The notes below the pieces were generated by a model, which saw nothing but the letters and a program-made list of their open reading frames with translations, was not told the origin of the DNA and ran no database searches. From an uncultured Eubacteriaceae bacterium (GTDB taxonomy: Bacteria > Bacillota > Clostridia > Eubacteriales > Eubacteriaceae), in the NCBI GenBank assembly GCA_947625585.1, contig CANQOZ010000023.1, positions 1 to 15,789 of the forward strand: a DNA stretch of 15,789 bases, given 5' to 3'. Below, one piece after another: positions 1-7,489 of the stretch (position 1 is the first letter of the stretch; every line of letters starts with the position of its first letter). A program made the position numbers and the translations under genes.

Positions 1-519
1 CAATTTAAAGAACAACTTGACAAACTTTTAGGTGAGGGAATAACTGGATTAGTAATAGATTTAAGATACAACGGTGGTGGACTTGTTGATTCAGCAATTG
101 CTGTAGCAGATGAGCTTCTCGATAAAGATGTTGTAGCTTATACGGTCAATAATACTGGTCGAAAGAATTCTTATACTACAAAAGATGGTAAAGTTGATAT
201 TCCTTATGTCATTATAGTTAATGAATATACAGCAAGTTCTTCAGAAATATTAAGCGGAGCACTTCAAAAAGCTGGAGCAACTGTAATTGGTGAAAAAACA
301 TTTGGTAAGGGAGTTATTCAAGGAATGAATGCTATTGAAGATGGCTCTGGTTACAAATTAACTATTGAAGAATACTTCCTAAAAGATAATTCAAAAGTGA
401 ATAAAGTTGGAATCACACCGGATATAGAAGTTCCGTTTGATGAATTACAAATAGAGAATCCAGAAGATTTTGAAGATATCCAATTAGATAAAGCAATAGA
501 AGTTTTAAAAAGTAAATAA
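1..519 (+). CDS. S41 family C-terminal processing peptidase (CtpA/CtpB type), 3' part only
   Basis: The reading frame is open from base 1 and encodes the last 172 residues of a serine protease of family S41. The N-terminal signal or membrane segment and the PDZ domain lie before the window. The fragment shows the family core: LVIDLRYNGGG near residues 17-27, the nucleophile loop YTASSSEILSGAL (76-88) and GEKTFGKGVIQ (97-107). By alignment with CtpB/D1-protease motifs the Ser/Lys/Gln catalytic set would be S79, K103 and Q107; the loop between Ser and Lys is one residue shorter than I remember for the family. The end KVGITPDIEV is also typical. Such enzymes act outside the membrane, trimming secreted or membrane proteins from their C-termini. 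In many low-GC Gram-positives a ctp gene precedes uvrB and uvrA, as here (26-base gap). I cannot choose between the ctpA and ctpB names. Confidence 0.93.
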   Translation, partial: QFKEQLDKLLGEGITGLVIDLRYNGGGLVDSAIAVADELLDKDVVAYTVNNTGRKNSYTTKDGKVDIPYVIIVNEYTASSSEILSGALQKAGATVIGEKTFGKGVIQGMNAIEDGSGYKLTIEEYFLKDNSKVNKVGITPDIEVPFDELQIENPEDFEDIQLDKAIEVLKSK

Positions 520-525
520 AAGTAG

Positions 526-531
526 TATAAT
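526..531 (+). promoter_or_regulatory. candidate -10 hexamer just upstream of uvrB
   Basis: A perfect TATAAT lies in the ctp-uvrB gap, 14 bases before the uvrB ATG. At 17-base spacing the -35 position (503-508, TTTTAA) is poor and there is no TG extension. If used, transcription would start about 7-8 bases before the ATG, giving an almost leaderless mRNA. That would fit the lack of any Shine-Dalgarno sequence. No LexA/DinR-type box is visible nearby. In such AT-rich DNA a chance TATAAT is possible. Confidence 0.35.
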
Positions 532-545
532 TAATAATTTGCATT

Positions 546-2639
546 ATGAATGAATTACAAAAAGTAGATAATCCATTTAAAGTAGTATCTGAATATGAAC
601 CAAAGGGTGATCAAGAATATGCAATAAATAAATTAGCTGAAGGTGTCGAAAAGGGATATCGTTTCCAGACGTTAATGGGGGTAACTGGTTCTGGAAAGAC
701 CTACACAATGGCTAAATTAATAGAAAAGGTTCAAAAGCCAACGTTAATTATTGCTCATAACAAAACTCTAGCTGGACAGCTTTATGATGAATTCAAGAAA
801 TTCTTTCCAAATAATGCTGTTGAATACTTTGTATCTTATTATGATTATTATCAACCGGAAGCCTATGTACCGAGTACCGATTTATTTATTGAAAAAGATG
901 CTGCTATTAATGATGAAATTGATAAGCTTCGTCACTCTGCAACTGCTTCTCTCTTTGAAAGAAAAGATGTTATTGTTATAGCTTCTGTTTCATGTATTTA
1001 TGGCCTTGGATCTCCAATAGACTATGAAAATTTAGTTTTGAGTTTAAGACCTGGAATGCTTAAAGATAGAGATGAAGTTATTAGGAAGTTAATTGATATT
1101 CAATATGTTCGTAATGATATTAACTTTGAAAGAAATAACTTTAGAGTCAGAGGAGATGTTCTAGAAATTTATCCAGCTGCTAGTTCAGATAAAGCTGTAA
1201 GAGTAGAATTTTTTGGTGATGAAATTGATAAAATCACTGAAATTAATACCATAACTGGTGAAGTTTTAGGGGAATTAGACCATATTAGTATCTTCCCAGC
1301 GAGCCACTACACAACAACTCAAGATAAGTTAGATGTAGCGATTCAAGGGATTGAAGTTGAAAAAGAAGAACGAGCTAAGCAGTTTGAACAAAATCAACAG
1401 TATATCGAAGCGCAACGCATTACAGAACGTACAAATTATGATATAGAGATGCTTCGCGAAATGGGCTACTGTAATGGAATTGAAAATTATACTAGATATA
1501 TTAATGGTTCAAAACCAGGACAACCTCCGTATACTTTAATTGACTATTTTCCTGATGACTTTCTTCTAATTACAGACGAATCACATGTTTCAATTCCTCA
1601 AATTGGAGGAATGAGTGGTGGTGACCATTCTAGAAAAAAGAACCTTATTGATTATGGCTTTAGGCTTCCATCAGCGTATGATAATCGTCCTCTCAATTTT
1701 GGTGAATTTGAAAATAAAATTAATCAATGTATTTTTACATCAGCAACTCCTGGACCGTATGAAAAAGAACATTCTGAGCAGGTAGTAGAACAAATAATCA
1801 GACCGACTGGACTAATAGATCCAGAAGTTGTTGTTAGACCAATTAAAGGTCAGATTGACGACTTGGAAAGTGAAATAAGAGATACCATTGCTAAAGGGAA
1901 TAGAGTCCTAGTTACAACACTAACCAAAAAAATGGCTGAAGATTTAACCGGATTCTTAAAAGAAAGTGGACTCAAAGTTAACTACCTTCATTCTGATGTT
2001 GATACTATTGAAAGATTAAAAATAATTAGAGATTTACGTTTAGGTTTGTTTGATGTTTTAGTTGGAATTAATCTTTTAAGGGAAGGATTAGACTTACCTG
2101 AAGTTGGCTTAGTTGCCATTCTTGATGCCGATAAGGAAGGGTTTTTAAGATCTGAAACATCACTTGTACAAACTATTGGTAGAGCAGCCAGAAATGTTGA
2201 CGGTAAAGTTATTATGTATGCTGATACAATAACTAAATCAATGAAGCATGCAATTGATGAAACGAACCGTCGAAGGAAAATACAACAAGATTATAACGAA
2301 AAACATAATATAACACCGCAATCAGTTAAAAGAAATATAGCTGATATTATTGAGATAACACATAACAATAATACAGAAGAAGAATCAATAATTAAGAATC
2401 CTGAACAAGAAATTATTGTCTTAACAGAACAAATGTATACTGCAGCAGAACAAATGGAATTTGAACAAGCTGCCCAGTTAAGAGATAGAATTGCTTTAAT
2501 TAAAAAAGCAATGAAGGAATCTGAAGAAACTGGTAAACCTATCGTTCTTCAAAATGATCTTGAACCAAAAACTTACAAGTCAACTAAGAAAGGACGGTAT
2601 GGTAAAAGTAGAGGTAATAAAAAAGAAACTAGAAGGTAA
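546..2639 (+). CDS. uvrB: excinuclease ABC subunit UvrB
   Basis: UvrB is the damage-verifying helicase-like subunit of nucleotide excision repair. UvrA2 loads it on damaged DNA, and it then recruits UvrC for the dual incision. The 697 residues show Walker A GVTGSGKT (45-52), the beta-hairpin YFVSYYDYYQPEAYVP (94-109) that inserts between the strands, the DESH Walker B box (344-347), helicase motif VI with QTIGRAARN around 540-550, and a C-terminal UVR domain (about 619-655) that contacts UvrC. The usual length is about 660-670; the excess is a Lys/Arg-rich tail after the UVR domain (about 665-697), possibly an added DNA contact. No Shine-Dalgarno is visible before the ATG, so initiation is either leaderless or coupled to the upstream protease gene. 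The stop is 3 bases before uvrA. Confidence 0.98.
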   Translation: MNELQKVDNPFKVVSEYEPKGDQEYAINKLAEGVEKGYRFQTLMGVTGSGKTYTMAKLIEKVQKPTLIIAHNKTLAGQLYDEFKKFFPNNAVEYFVSYYDYYQPEAYVPSTDLFIEKDAAINDEIDKLRHSATASLFERKDVIVIASVSCIYGLGSPIDYENLVLSLRPGMLKDRDEVIRKLIDIQYVRNDINFERNNFRVRGDVLEIYPAASSDKAVRVEFFGDEIDKITEINTITGEVLGELDHISIFPASHYTTTQDKLDVAIQGIEVEKEERAKQFEQNQQYIEAQRITERTNYDIEMLREMGYCNGIENYTRYINGSKPGQPPYTLIDYFPDDFLLITDESHVSIPQIGGMSGGDHSRKKNLIDYGFRLPSAYDNRPLNFGEFENKINQCIFTSATPGPYEKEHSEQVVEQIIRPTGLIDPEVVVRPIKGQIDDLESEIRDTIAKGNRVLVTTLTKKMAEDLTGFLKESGLKVNYLHSDVDTIERLKIIRDLRLGLFDVLVGINLLREGLDLPEVGLVAILDADKEGFLRSETSLVQTIGRAARNVDGKVIMYADTITKSMKHAIDETNRRRKIQQDYNEKHNITPQSVKRNIADIIEITHNNNTEEESIIKNPEQEIIVLTEQMYTAAEQMEFEQAAQLRDRIALIKKAMKESEETGKPIVLQNDLEPKTYKSTKKGRYGKSRGNKKETRR

Positions 2640-2642
2640 TAA

Positions 2643-5423
2643 ATGGATAATATAATAGTACATGGAGCTAAAGAACATAATTTAAAAAATATAGATATTA
2701 CAATTCCAAGAGATAAACTAATCGTATTTTCAGGTGTTTCTGGCAGTGGTAAGACAACATTAGCTTTTGATACTATTTATGCTGAAGGACAACGTCGGTA
2801 TATGGATTCCTTATCTAGTTATACGAGACAGTTTTTAGGAAATTCTCAAAAACCAGATGTTGAATCAATTGAAGGTTTAAGTCCTGCTATATCTATTGAA
2901 CAAAAAACGACAAATAGAAATCCAAGATCCACTGTTGGAACTGTAACTGAAATTTACGATTACTTCCGTCTACTCTATGCAAGAATTGGAACTCCTCATT
3001 GTCCTAATTGTGGGAAAGAAATTACAAGTCAAACCGTTGACCAAATAGTTGACCAAATTTTAGAATTACCAGAGAGAACACGTTTTCAAATTATGGCACC
3101 TATTGTTAGAGGAGAAAAAGGGGAGTTTAAACAACTATTAAACCGGTTAAAAACTGAAGGTTTTGTAAGAGTATTAATAGATGGTGAAGTTTATGATTTA
3201 AATGAAAAGATTAATCTAAAGAAAACCTATAAACATAACATTTCTGTAATTGTAGATAGATTAACTATTAGAGAAGGTCTTGAAAAGAGATTAACAGACT
3301 CTGTAGAAACTGCTTTAGAACTAGGTGATGGACTTGTCGAATGTGATGTAATTGGAGGCGAAACAATTCTATATAGTGAAAATTTAGCTTGTCCGGACTG
3401 TAATATTTCGTTTCCTGTCCTAGAACCACGTTCATTTTCATTTAATAATCCTTACGGAATGTGTCATCACTGTAATGGATTAGGATATTTAAAACAAGTT
3501 GATCCTAATTTAATTATTCCTGATAAAACTAAATCATTAAGCGAAGGAGCCGTTCATTTTGCAACACATCGTTTTGATTATGCGGCTTTCGAAGATGCGA
3601 TTTTTGGAATTGCTGATCATTACAATTTTCCTACTAACAAACCAATAGGGGAGGCTCCCGAAGAAATGATCCATGATCTCCTTTACGGGGCAGACTACGA
3701 AATTCCTGGTGTTAAAAACTGGGAAGGAGCTATAGAAAGAATGAATCATGTTTCTAATACTTCTACATCTCCTAGAACTCGTGACAGAATTGAAAAATTC
3801 ACACGAATTTCTGAATGTCCTGTTTGTCATGGAAAAAGATTAAACGAAAATGCCTTAGCTGTTACAGTAAACGGTAAAAATATTATTGAACTAACTGAAA
3901 ATTCAATTAATGATCTAGAAGAATTTTTTAAAAATATTGAACTAACTGAAACACAACAGCAAATTGTTGAAATGTTAGTAGATGAAATCTTAAACCGACT
4001 AAAGTTTTTAAAGGATGTAGGATTAGGTTACTTAACTTTATCAAGATCAGCTTCATCCTTATCTGGTGGTGAATCTCAAAGAATAAAATTATCAAGTCAA
4101 CTAAGCTCAAAACTAATGGGAGTTTTATATGTTCTTGATGAACCTTCTATTGGACTCCATCAACGAGATAATAGAAAGCTACTAAATACTTTAAGAGATT
4201 TAACTGATCTTGGTAATACTCTAATCGTTGTTGAACACGATGAGGAAACTTTAGAAGAAGCTGATTTCTTAGTCGATGTAGGACCGCAGGCAGGTGACCA
4301 CGGAGGTGAAATCGTAGCTTCTGGAAGTATTGAAGATATAAAAAATGAACCGAAGTCTTTAACAGGACAGTATTTATCAGGAGTTAAGCAAATAGAGGTT
4401 CCAAAACAACGCCGAGAAGGTAATGGTAAGTCTATAAAAGTTATTGGAGCTGAAGTTAATAATCTTAAAAATATTGACGTTGAATTTCCACTTGGTAAGT
4501 TTATCACAGTTATTGGTGTTTCTGGTTCAGGAAAGTCATCAATTGTAAACGAAATTCTTTATAAAGGTTTAGCTAGTAAACTTCATCATTCATTAATTGA
4601 ACCTGGTAAACATAAAGATATTCAAGGACTTGAAAATGTAGATAAAGTTATTTATATCGATCAAAGTCCAATTGGGAGAACGCCAAGAAGTAATCCTGCA
4701 ACTTATTCCAAACTCTTTGATTTAATACGAGATCTCTTTGCTAAAACTCCTGAAGCTAAAGCAAGAGGCTATGAAAAGGGTAGATTTTCATTTAATGTTA
4801 AAGGTGGTCGTTGTGAAGCCTGTCAGGGTGACGGAGTTAAAGTTATTGAAATGAACTTCCTACCCGATGTTGAAGTTCCTTGTGAAGTTTGTCATGGAAC
4901 TCGATACAACAGGGAAACCCTTGAAGTTAAATTTAAAGGCAAAAATATAGCAGATGTTTTAAACATGACTGTTGAAGAAGCTTATGATTTCTTTAAAAAC
5001 CAACCAAAAATAAGAAAGATTTTACAAACTTTATTGGATGTTGGTTTAGGCTATCTTCGACTCGGACAACCTTCCACTCAATTATCTGGAGGGGAAGCAC
5101 AACGAGTTAAGCTTGCTTCTGAACTTCGAAAAGTTAATACTGGAAATACGATCTATATCTTAGATGAACCTACAACTGGTTTACATATGGACGACGTAAA
5201 TAAATTAGTTAAAGTACTTCAAAGATTAGTAGATCAAGGCAGTACAGTTATTGTAATTGAACATAATATTGATTTAATTAAAACTGCTGACTGGTTAATA
5301 GAGATGGGCCCAGAAGGTGGGGATGAAGGTGGAGAAGTTATCGCTACTGGAACTCCTGAAGAAATTGCTCAAAATCCCATTTCACCAACAGCTGAATTTT
5401 TACAAAAGGCATTAGCTAATTAA
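2643..5423 (+). CDS. uvrA: excinuclease ABC subunit UvrA
   Basis: UvrA is the ABC-type ATPase dimer that scans DNA for bulky lesions and loads UvrB. The 926 residues fit the family's usual size of about 940. There are two nucleotide-binding modules: Walker A GVSGSGKT (31-38) with signature LSGGESQR (473-480), and Walker A GVSGSGKS (625-632) with signature LSGGEAQR (814-821) followed by ILDEPTTGLH. Zinc-binding CxxC pairs appear at CPNC in the N-terminal insertion, CPDC...CHHC before the second half of module I, and CEAC...CEVC (about 724-757). AGAAGG at 2631-2636, inside the end of uvrB, lies 6 bases before the ATG and is a good ribosome-binding site, so uvrB and uvrA form an operon. A hairpin terminator follows within 6 bases of the stop. 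Confidence 0.98.
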   Translation: MDNIIVHGAKEHNLKNIDITIPRDKLIVFSGVSGSGKTTLAFDTIYAEGQRRYMDSLSSYTRQFLGNSQKPDVESIEGLSPAISIEQKTTNRNPRSTVGTVTEIYDYFRLLYARIGTPHCPNCGKEITSQTVDQIVDQILELPERTRFQIMAPIVRGEKGEFKQLLNRLKTEGFVRVLIDGEVYDLNEKINLKKTYKHNISVIVDRLTIREGLEKRLTDSVETALELGDGLVECDVIGGETILYSENLACPDCNISFPVLEPRSFSFNNPYGMCHHCNGLGYLKQVDPNLIIPDKTKSLSEGAVHFATHRFDYAAFEDAIFGIADHYNFPTNKPIGEAPEEMIHDLLYGADYEIPGVKNWEGAIERMNHVSNTSTSPRTRDRIEKFTRISECPVCHGKRLNENALAVTVNGKNIIELTENSINDLEEFFKNIELTETQQQIVEMLVDEILNRLKFLKDVGLGYLTLSRSASSLSGGESQRIKLSSQLSSKLMGVLYVLDEPSIGLHQRDNRKLLNTLRDLTDLGNTLIVVEHDEETLEEADFLVDVGPQAGDHGGEIVASGSIEDIKNEPKSLTGQYLSGVKQIEVPKQRREGNGKSIKVIGAEVNNLKNIDVEFPLGKFITVIGVSGSGKSSIVNEILYKGLASKLHHSLIEPGKHKDIQGLENVDKVIYIDQSPIGRTPRSNPATYSKLFDLIRDLFAKTPEAKARGYEKGRFSFNVKGGRCEACQGDGVKVIEMNFLPDVEVPCEVCHGTRYNRETLEVKFKGKNIADVLNMTVEEAYDFFKNQPKIRKILQTLLDVGLGYLRLGQPSTQLSGGEAQRVKLASELRKVNTGNTIYILDEPTTGLHMDDVNKLVKVLQRLVDQGSTVIVIEHNIDLIKTADWLIEMGPEGGDEGGEVIATGTPEEIAQNPISPTAEFLQKALAN

Positions 5424-5428
5424 TTTTT

Positions 5429-5461
5429 AACCTAGCCATCCTTTGGTTGGGTTTCATTTTT
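5429..5461 (+). terminator. rho-independent terminator of the uvrBA operon
   Basis: Bases 5429-5438 (AACCTAGCCA) pair with 5444-5453 (TGGTTGGGTT) in a 10-bp stem with two wobble pairs and a 5-base loop. A T-rich tract (TCATTTTT) follows. It begins 6 bases after the uvrA stop and points in the direction of uvrA transcription. Confidence 0.8.
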
Positions 5462-5470
5462 CGTTAACAA

Positions 5471-5484
5471 TGGAAACGTTTGCA
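5471..5484. promoter_or_regulatory. cre-like LacI-family operator in a convergent spacer
   Basis: TGGAAACGTTTGCA fits the published catabolite-responsive-element consensus TGNAANCGNTNNCA at every fixed position and is a palindrome except for one base pair. A related site is present downstream: the 15-mer ACAATGGAAACGTTT at 5467-5481 recurs as ACAATAGAAACGTCT at 5559-5573 (13 of 15 identical), and GTTAACGTTTACA at 5549-5561 keeps 7 of the 9 fixed cre bases. The odd point is location: the site lies between two convergent genes, where no known promoter would be controlled. It may act as a roadblock, serve an unrecognised RNA, or be fortuitous. Confidence 0.45.
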
Positions 5485-5519
5485 CTCGCAGTTTTTCCTT
5501 ATTTGGAAAATTATGCGAG
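5485..5519. repeat. inverted repeat with two stem segments
   Basis: CTCGCA (5485-5490) pairs with TGCGAG (5514-5519), and inside it TTTTCC (5493-5498) pairs with GGAAAA (5505-5510). The loop is 6 bases and a small asymmetric internal loop separates the stems. It directly abuts the cre-like site. There is no T tract after it, so it is not a simple terminator on the plus strand. Confidence 0.6.
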
Positions 5520-5541
5520 AATAATAAATATAGAAATGATG

Positions 5542-5579
5542 TTGAATAGTTAACGTTTACAATAGAAACGTCTATTCAA
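5542..5579. repeat. 14-bp inverted repeat with a 3-base bulge
   Basis: TTGAATAG (5542-5549) pairs with CTATTCAA (5572-5579), and ACGTTT (5553-5558) pairs with AAACGT (5566-5571). Only TTA (5550-5552) is unpaired in the stem, and the loop is 7 bases. CTATTCAA recurs at 5639-5646 in the next hairpin. The stem contains the second AAACGT motif related to the cre-like site. It could be an extended operator or an RNA hairpin. Confidence 0.6.
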
Positions 5580-5612
5580 TATTAGAAATAAATTAACTAA
5601 GAACAAGGTTTA

Positions 5613-5643
5613 AATAGCTCAATTTATCTGAAACTGAGCTATT
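5613..5643. terminator. hairpin downstream of the ADP-ribosylglycohydrolase gene, possible minus-strand terminator
   Basis: AATAGCTCA (5613-5621) and TGAGCTATT (5635-5643) form a perfect 9-bp stem. After one mismatch, TTT/AAA extends it towards a 5-base loop. It lies 31 bases beyond the stop codon of the minus-strand gene. Read on that strand the hairpin is followed by TTTAAACC, a weak U tract, so termination is plausible but not strong. Confidence 0.5.
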
Positions 5644-5673
5644 CAAAATAATTGATAATGGTTTAATAAATGT

Positions 5674-6483
5674 CTACTTTTGTTTGGATTTGTTGATAAC
5701 CTTATTATAGAATTCTTCAATAGTTTCAATGAATTCTGGTTCTAAATAAGTTAAGGCTTCATCTACTAATTCTTTTGGAATTCCGTAATAAGCTTCTGCA
5801 ATACTTCCAGCTATAGCCGCTAATGTATCACTATCACCACCAATTGAAATAGCCTTTCTTATAGTATCTTCATAATCATTACTTTCTAGAAAGACTTCAA
5901 TTGCTTGAGGGACAGTGCCTTGACATGTACCATCAAAGGAATAGGTTTCTCTTATATTATCTAAAGTAAAATCGTCTGTGAAATCATCAGGATAAAATTC
6001 TTTAGCTACTTCTAATATTTCAGCTTTAGAATGACCTGTTCGAGCTAAATAAATACATTCAGCGGTTGCGACTGCTCCTTTTATTCCTTCTGGATGAGTA
6101 TGCGTTACTCCAGCAGATTTTTCAGCTAAAGCTTTGACTTCTTCTAAACTATTACCATACCAAGCAACAGGACTAACTCTCATTGCTGATCCATTTCCAT
6201 TAGATCCATACGGTAAAGTAGAAGAACTAAATAACCAATCAGAAAACCGATTACCATAACTAGAAGGATATAATAATCCGTATTTTTTATAATTCTTTGT
6301 AAAAAGTTCTTGTATTGGAAAATCAGAAGTTTCTGATTCAAGCAATGATTTAGCTGTTGCAATAGTTAAGATGGAATCATCTGTATATTCATTATAATCC
6401 GTGAATAATTCAAAATCTGTAGTTTTAATATTGTTAAATTCATAAATAGAACCAACAATATCACCTATAATTGCTCCAAGCAT
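5674..6483 (-). CDS. ADP-ribosylglycohydrolase family protein (DraG/ARH fold)
   Basis: The 269-residue protein belongs to the metal-dependent ADP-ribosylglycohydrolase superfamily. Members remove ADP-ribose from arginine, from other protein side chains or from small molecules; the substrate here cannot be read from sequence. Visible motifs are the start MLGAIIGDIVGSIYEF, the metal-binding TDDS (34-37), GNGSAMR (96-102), THTHPEG (127-133) and the second metal-binding block GGDSDTLAAIAGSIAEAYYG (215-234). No signal peptide is seen, so it should be cytoplasmic. I start it at the ATG 6481-6483: AGG lies 6 bases upstream and the protein then begins as the family usually does. A TTG two codons earlier (6487-6489) would abut that AGG and is unlikely. 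It is divergent from the NADAR gene, another ADP-ribose eraser family, and convergent with uvrA. Arginine hydrolase, serine hydrolase and O-acetyl-ADP-ribose hydrolase are all possible activities. Confidence 0.93.
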   Translation of the reverse strand: MLGAIIGDIVGSIYEFNNIKTTDFELFTDYNEYTDDSILTIATAKSLLESETSDFPIQELFTKNYKKYGLLYPSSYGNRFSDWLFSSSTLPYGSNGNGSAMRVSPVAWYGNSLEEVKALAEKSAGVTHTHPEGIKGAVATAECIYLARTGHSKAEILEVAKEFYPDDFTDDFTLDNIRETYSFDGTCQGTVPQAIEVFLESNDYEDTIRKAISIGGDSDTLAAIAGSIAEAYYGIPKELVDEALTYLEPEFIETIEEFYNKVINKSKQK

Positions 6484-6542
6484 AATCAACCTACTACTTT
6501 CAATAAAAATACCTAAATTGTCAGAAAAGGTTTTAAATGGTA

Positions 6543-6582
6543 AATACTAATAATAACATTTTTGATTCAAATAATACTAATA
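6543..6582. promoter_or_regulatory. pair of 10-bp direct repeats in the divergent promoter region
   Basis: AATACTAATA occurs at 6543-6552 and again at 6573-6582, exactly 30 bp apart, close to three helical turns. A weaker relative, AATACCTAAA, is at 6508-6517. The repeats lie between the divergent ADP-ribosylglycohydrolase and NADAR genes, where one regulator could control both. The region is very AT-rich, so chance repetition is a real alternative. No convincing -35/-10 pair could be fixed on either strand. Confidence 0.3.
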
Positions 6583-6704
6583 TTTCATTTTATGTAATTT
6601 ACAATTTTATCTAAATTAACCCTTCCAATATAAATTAAGTTATCTTTGGATATAAATGAAAATAAGAAACAAAGATTATTGGTAATCAATTAATAGGGGT
6701 GAAT

Positions 6705-7346
6705 ATGGCTACAAGACCTGCTTGGTTTGTTGAAAATGGCCAAGTTAAAAAGAAAGATTATGATTTTAAATGGAATCCAGGTTTAGCTCCCTCTCAAAAA
6801 AAGAAAAATGTTAAAGCTTTACACGAGAGTATAGGAGATAAAACCTTGGAAGTATCTACAAAGTCAGACAATGAATTCGGCGCTTCATTGAGTCCTTTTA
6901 ATTTAACAGTTGAAGGTAACCCGATGGAGAGCGTTTATCATGCTAGTAAGAATTATGTTAAAACAGGACCATTAACTGATTTAAAAAACATTCACCCTTT
7001 AAAAGCAAAAAGGGATGAACGTCATAATACATCTGGCCCTTTTATTGGCTTTAACTTTAATGGAGAGGATTATCCTTTTAAACCTAGAAGCTACTTCTTT
7101 AATTATCTTTATTATTTAGCTGTTCAGGAATCGATATTAGCTGAAGATTTAGAAAAATTATTAGATTATAATTTCTTTACTGATATCGAATTTAACCCAA
7201 ATAAAGGAGTTAGTAATCAAGCAAGAGCAATCGCAATAGTTAAAGCTATTTATCAAAAGTTTGGTGAGTTACCTGAATTAACAAAAGAAGAATTTCTTGA
7301 TTTACAAAATGAAATCCTTAGAGATGGAGTAGTTAATCACTATTAG
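6705..7346 (+). CDS. NADAR-family protein of the DarT1-associated antitoxin type
   Basis: I recognise this 213-residue protein as the NADAR family found as antitoxin to the DNA guanosine ADP-ribosyltransferase DarT1, where it removes ADP-ribose from guanine. Supporting blocks, from memory of the family, are the start RPAWFVENG, FKWNPGLAPSQKKKNVKALH (22-41), SKSDNEFGASLSPFNL (matched here as STKSDNEFG, 51-59), the ESVYHASKNY helix (75-84), KAKRDERHNTSGPFIGFNF (100-118), and the end block DIEFNPNKGVSNQARA (160-175). AGGGG at 6695-6699 lies 5 bases before the ATG at 6705, which decides the start. A GTG at 6699 overlaps that signal and would only add two residues. No DarT reading frame is found on either side. 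It therefore looks like an orphan antitoxin or a stand-alone DNA de-ADP-ribosylase, divergent from an ADP-ribosylglycohydrolase. Activity is inferred, not shown. Confidence 0.85.
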   Translation: MATRPAWFVENGQVKKKDYDFKWNPGLAPSQKKKNVKALHESIGDKTLEVSTKSDNEFGASLSPFNLTVEGNPMESVYHASKNYVKTGPLTDLKNIHPLKAKRDERHNTSGPFIGFNFNGEDYPFKPRSYFFNYLYYLAVQESILAEDLEKLLDYNFFTDIEFNPNKGVSNQARAIAIVKAIYQKFGELPELTKEEFLDLQNEILRDGVVNHY

Positions 7347-7366
7347 AATTATATTTATTAATCTGG

Positions 7367-7386
7367 TGAAATTAATTAAAATTTCA
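7367..7386. repeat. short AT-only hairpin after the NADAR gene
   Basis: TGAAATT (7367-7373) pairs with AATTTCA (7380-7386) around a 6-base loop, 21 bases after the NADAR stop. The stem has few G-C pairs and no clear T tract. The rest of the 7347-7458 spacer is A/T-rich with no reading frame or further structure that I can support. The stronger terminator at 7459 probably ends the transcript. Confidence 0.25.
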
Positions 7387-7458
7387 TAATTTTAATATAA
7401 GTTTAAGTTTTAAAAATTTAATTAATCTAAATTCAATTAGAATAATTGAAATACAAGT

Positions 7459-7489
7459 CGACCGGTTTATTAACCAGTCGTCTTTTTTT
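7459..7489 (+). terminator. rho-independent terminator downstream of the NADAR gene
   Basis: CGACCGGTT (7459-7467) and AACCAGTCG (7472-7480) form a 9-bp stem with one C-A mismatch and a TATT loop, followed by TCTTTTTTT. It lies 112 bases after the NADAR stop and before the ATPase gene, separating the two plus-strand genes. Confidence 0.85.

Noticed and set aside
500..545. SOS (LexA/DinR) box controlling uvrB.
   Set aside because: No CGAAC-N4-GTTCG-like palindrome is seen in the available upstream sequence. The true operon promoter may lie before the window.
3537..4507. Minus-strand open frames of 60-115 codons inside uvrA.
   Set aside because: They are antisense shadows of a strongly conserved gene, with no family match or ribosome-binding sites. 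The same holds for minus-strand frames within 12741-13188 and plus-strand frames within coaBC.
6484..6489. TTG start two codons upstream of the ADP-ribosylglycohydrolase ATG.
   Set aside because: It abuts the AGG of the ribosome-binding site, and the ATG at 6481-6483 gives the standard MLGAIIGD start.
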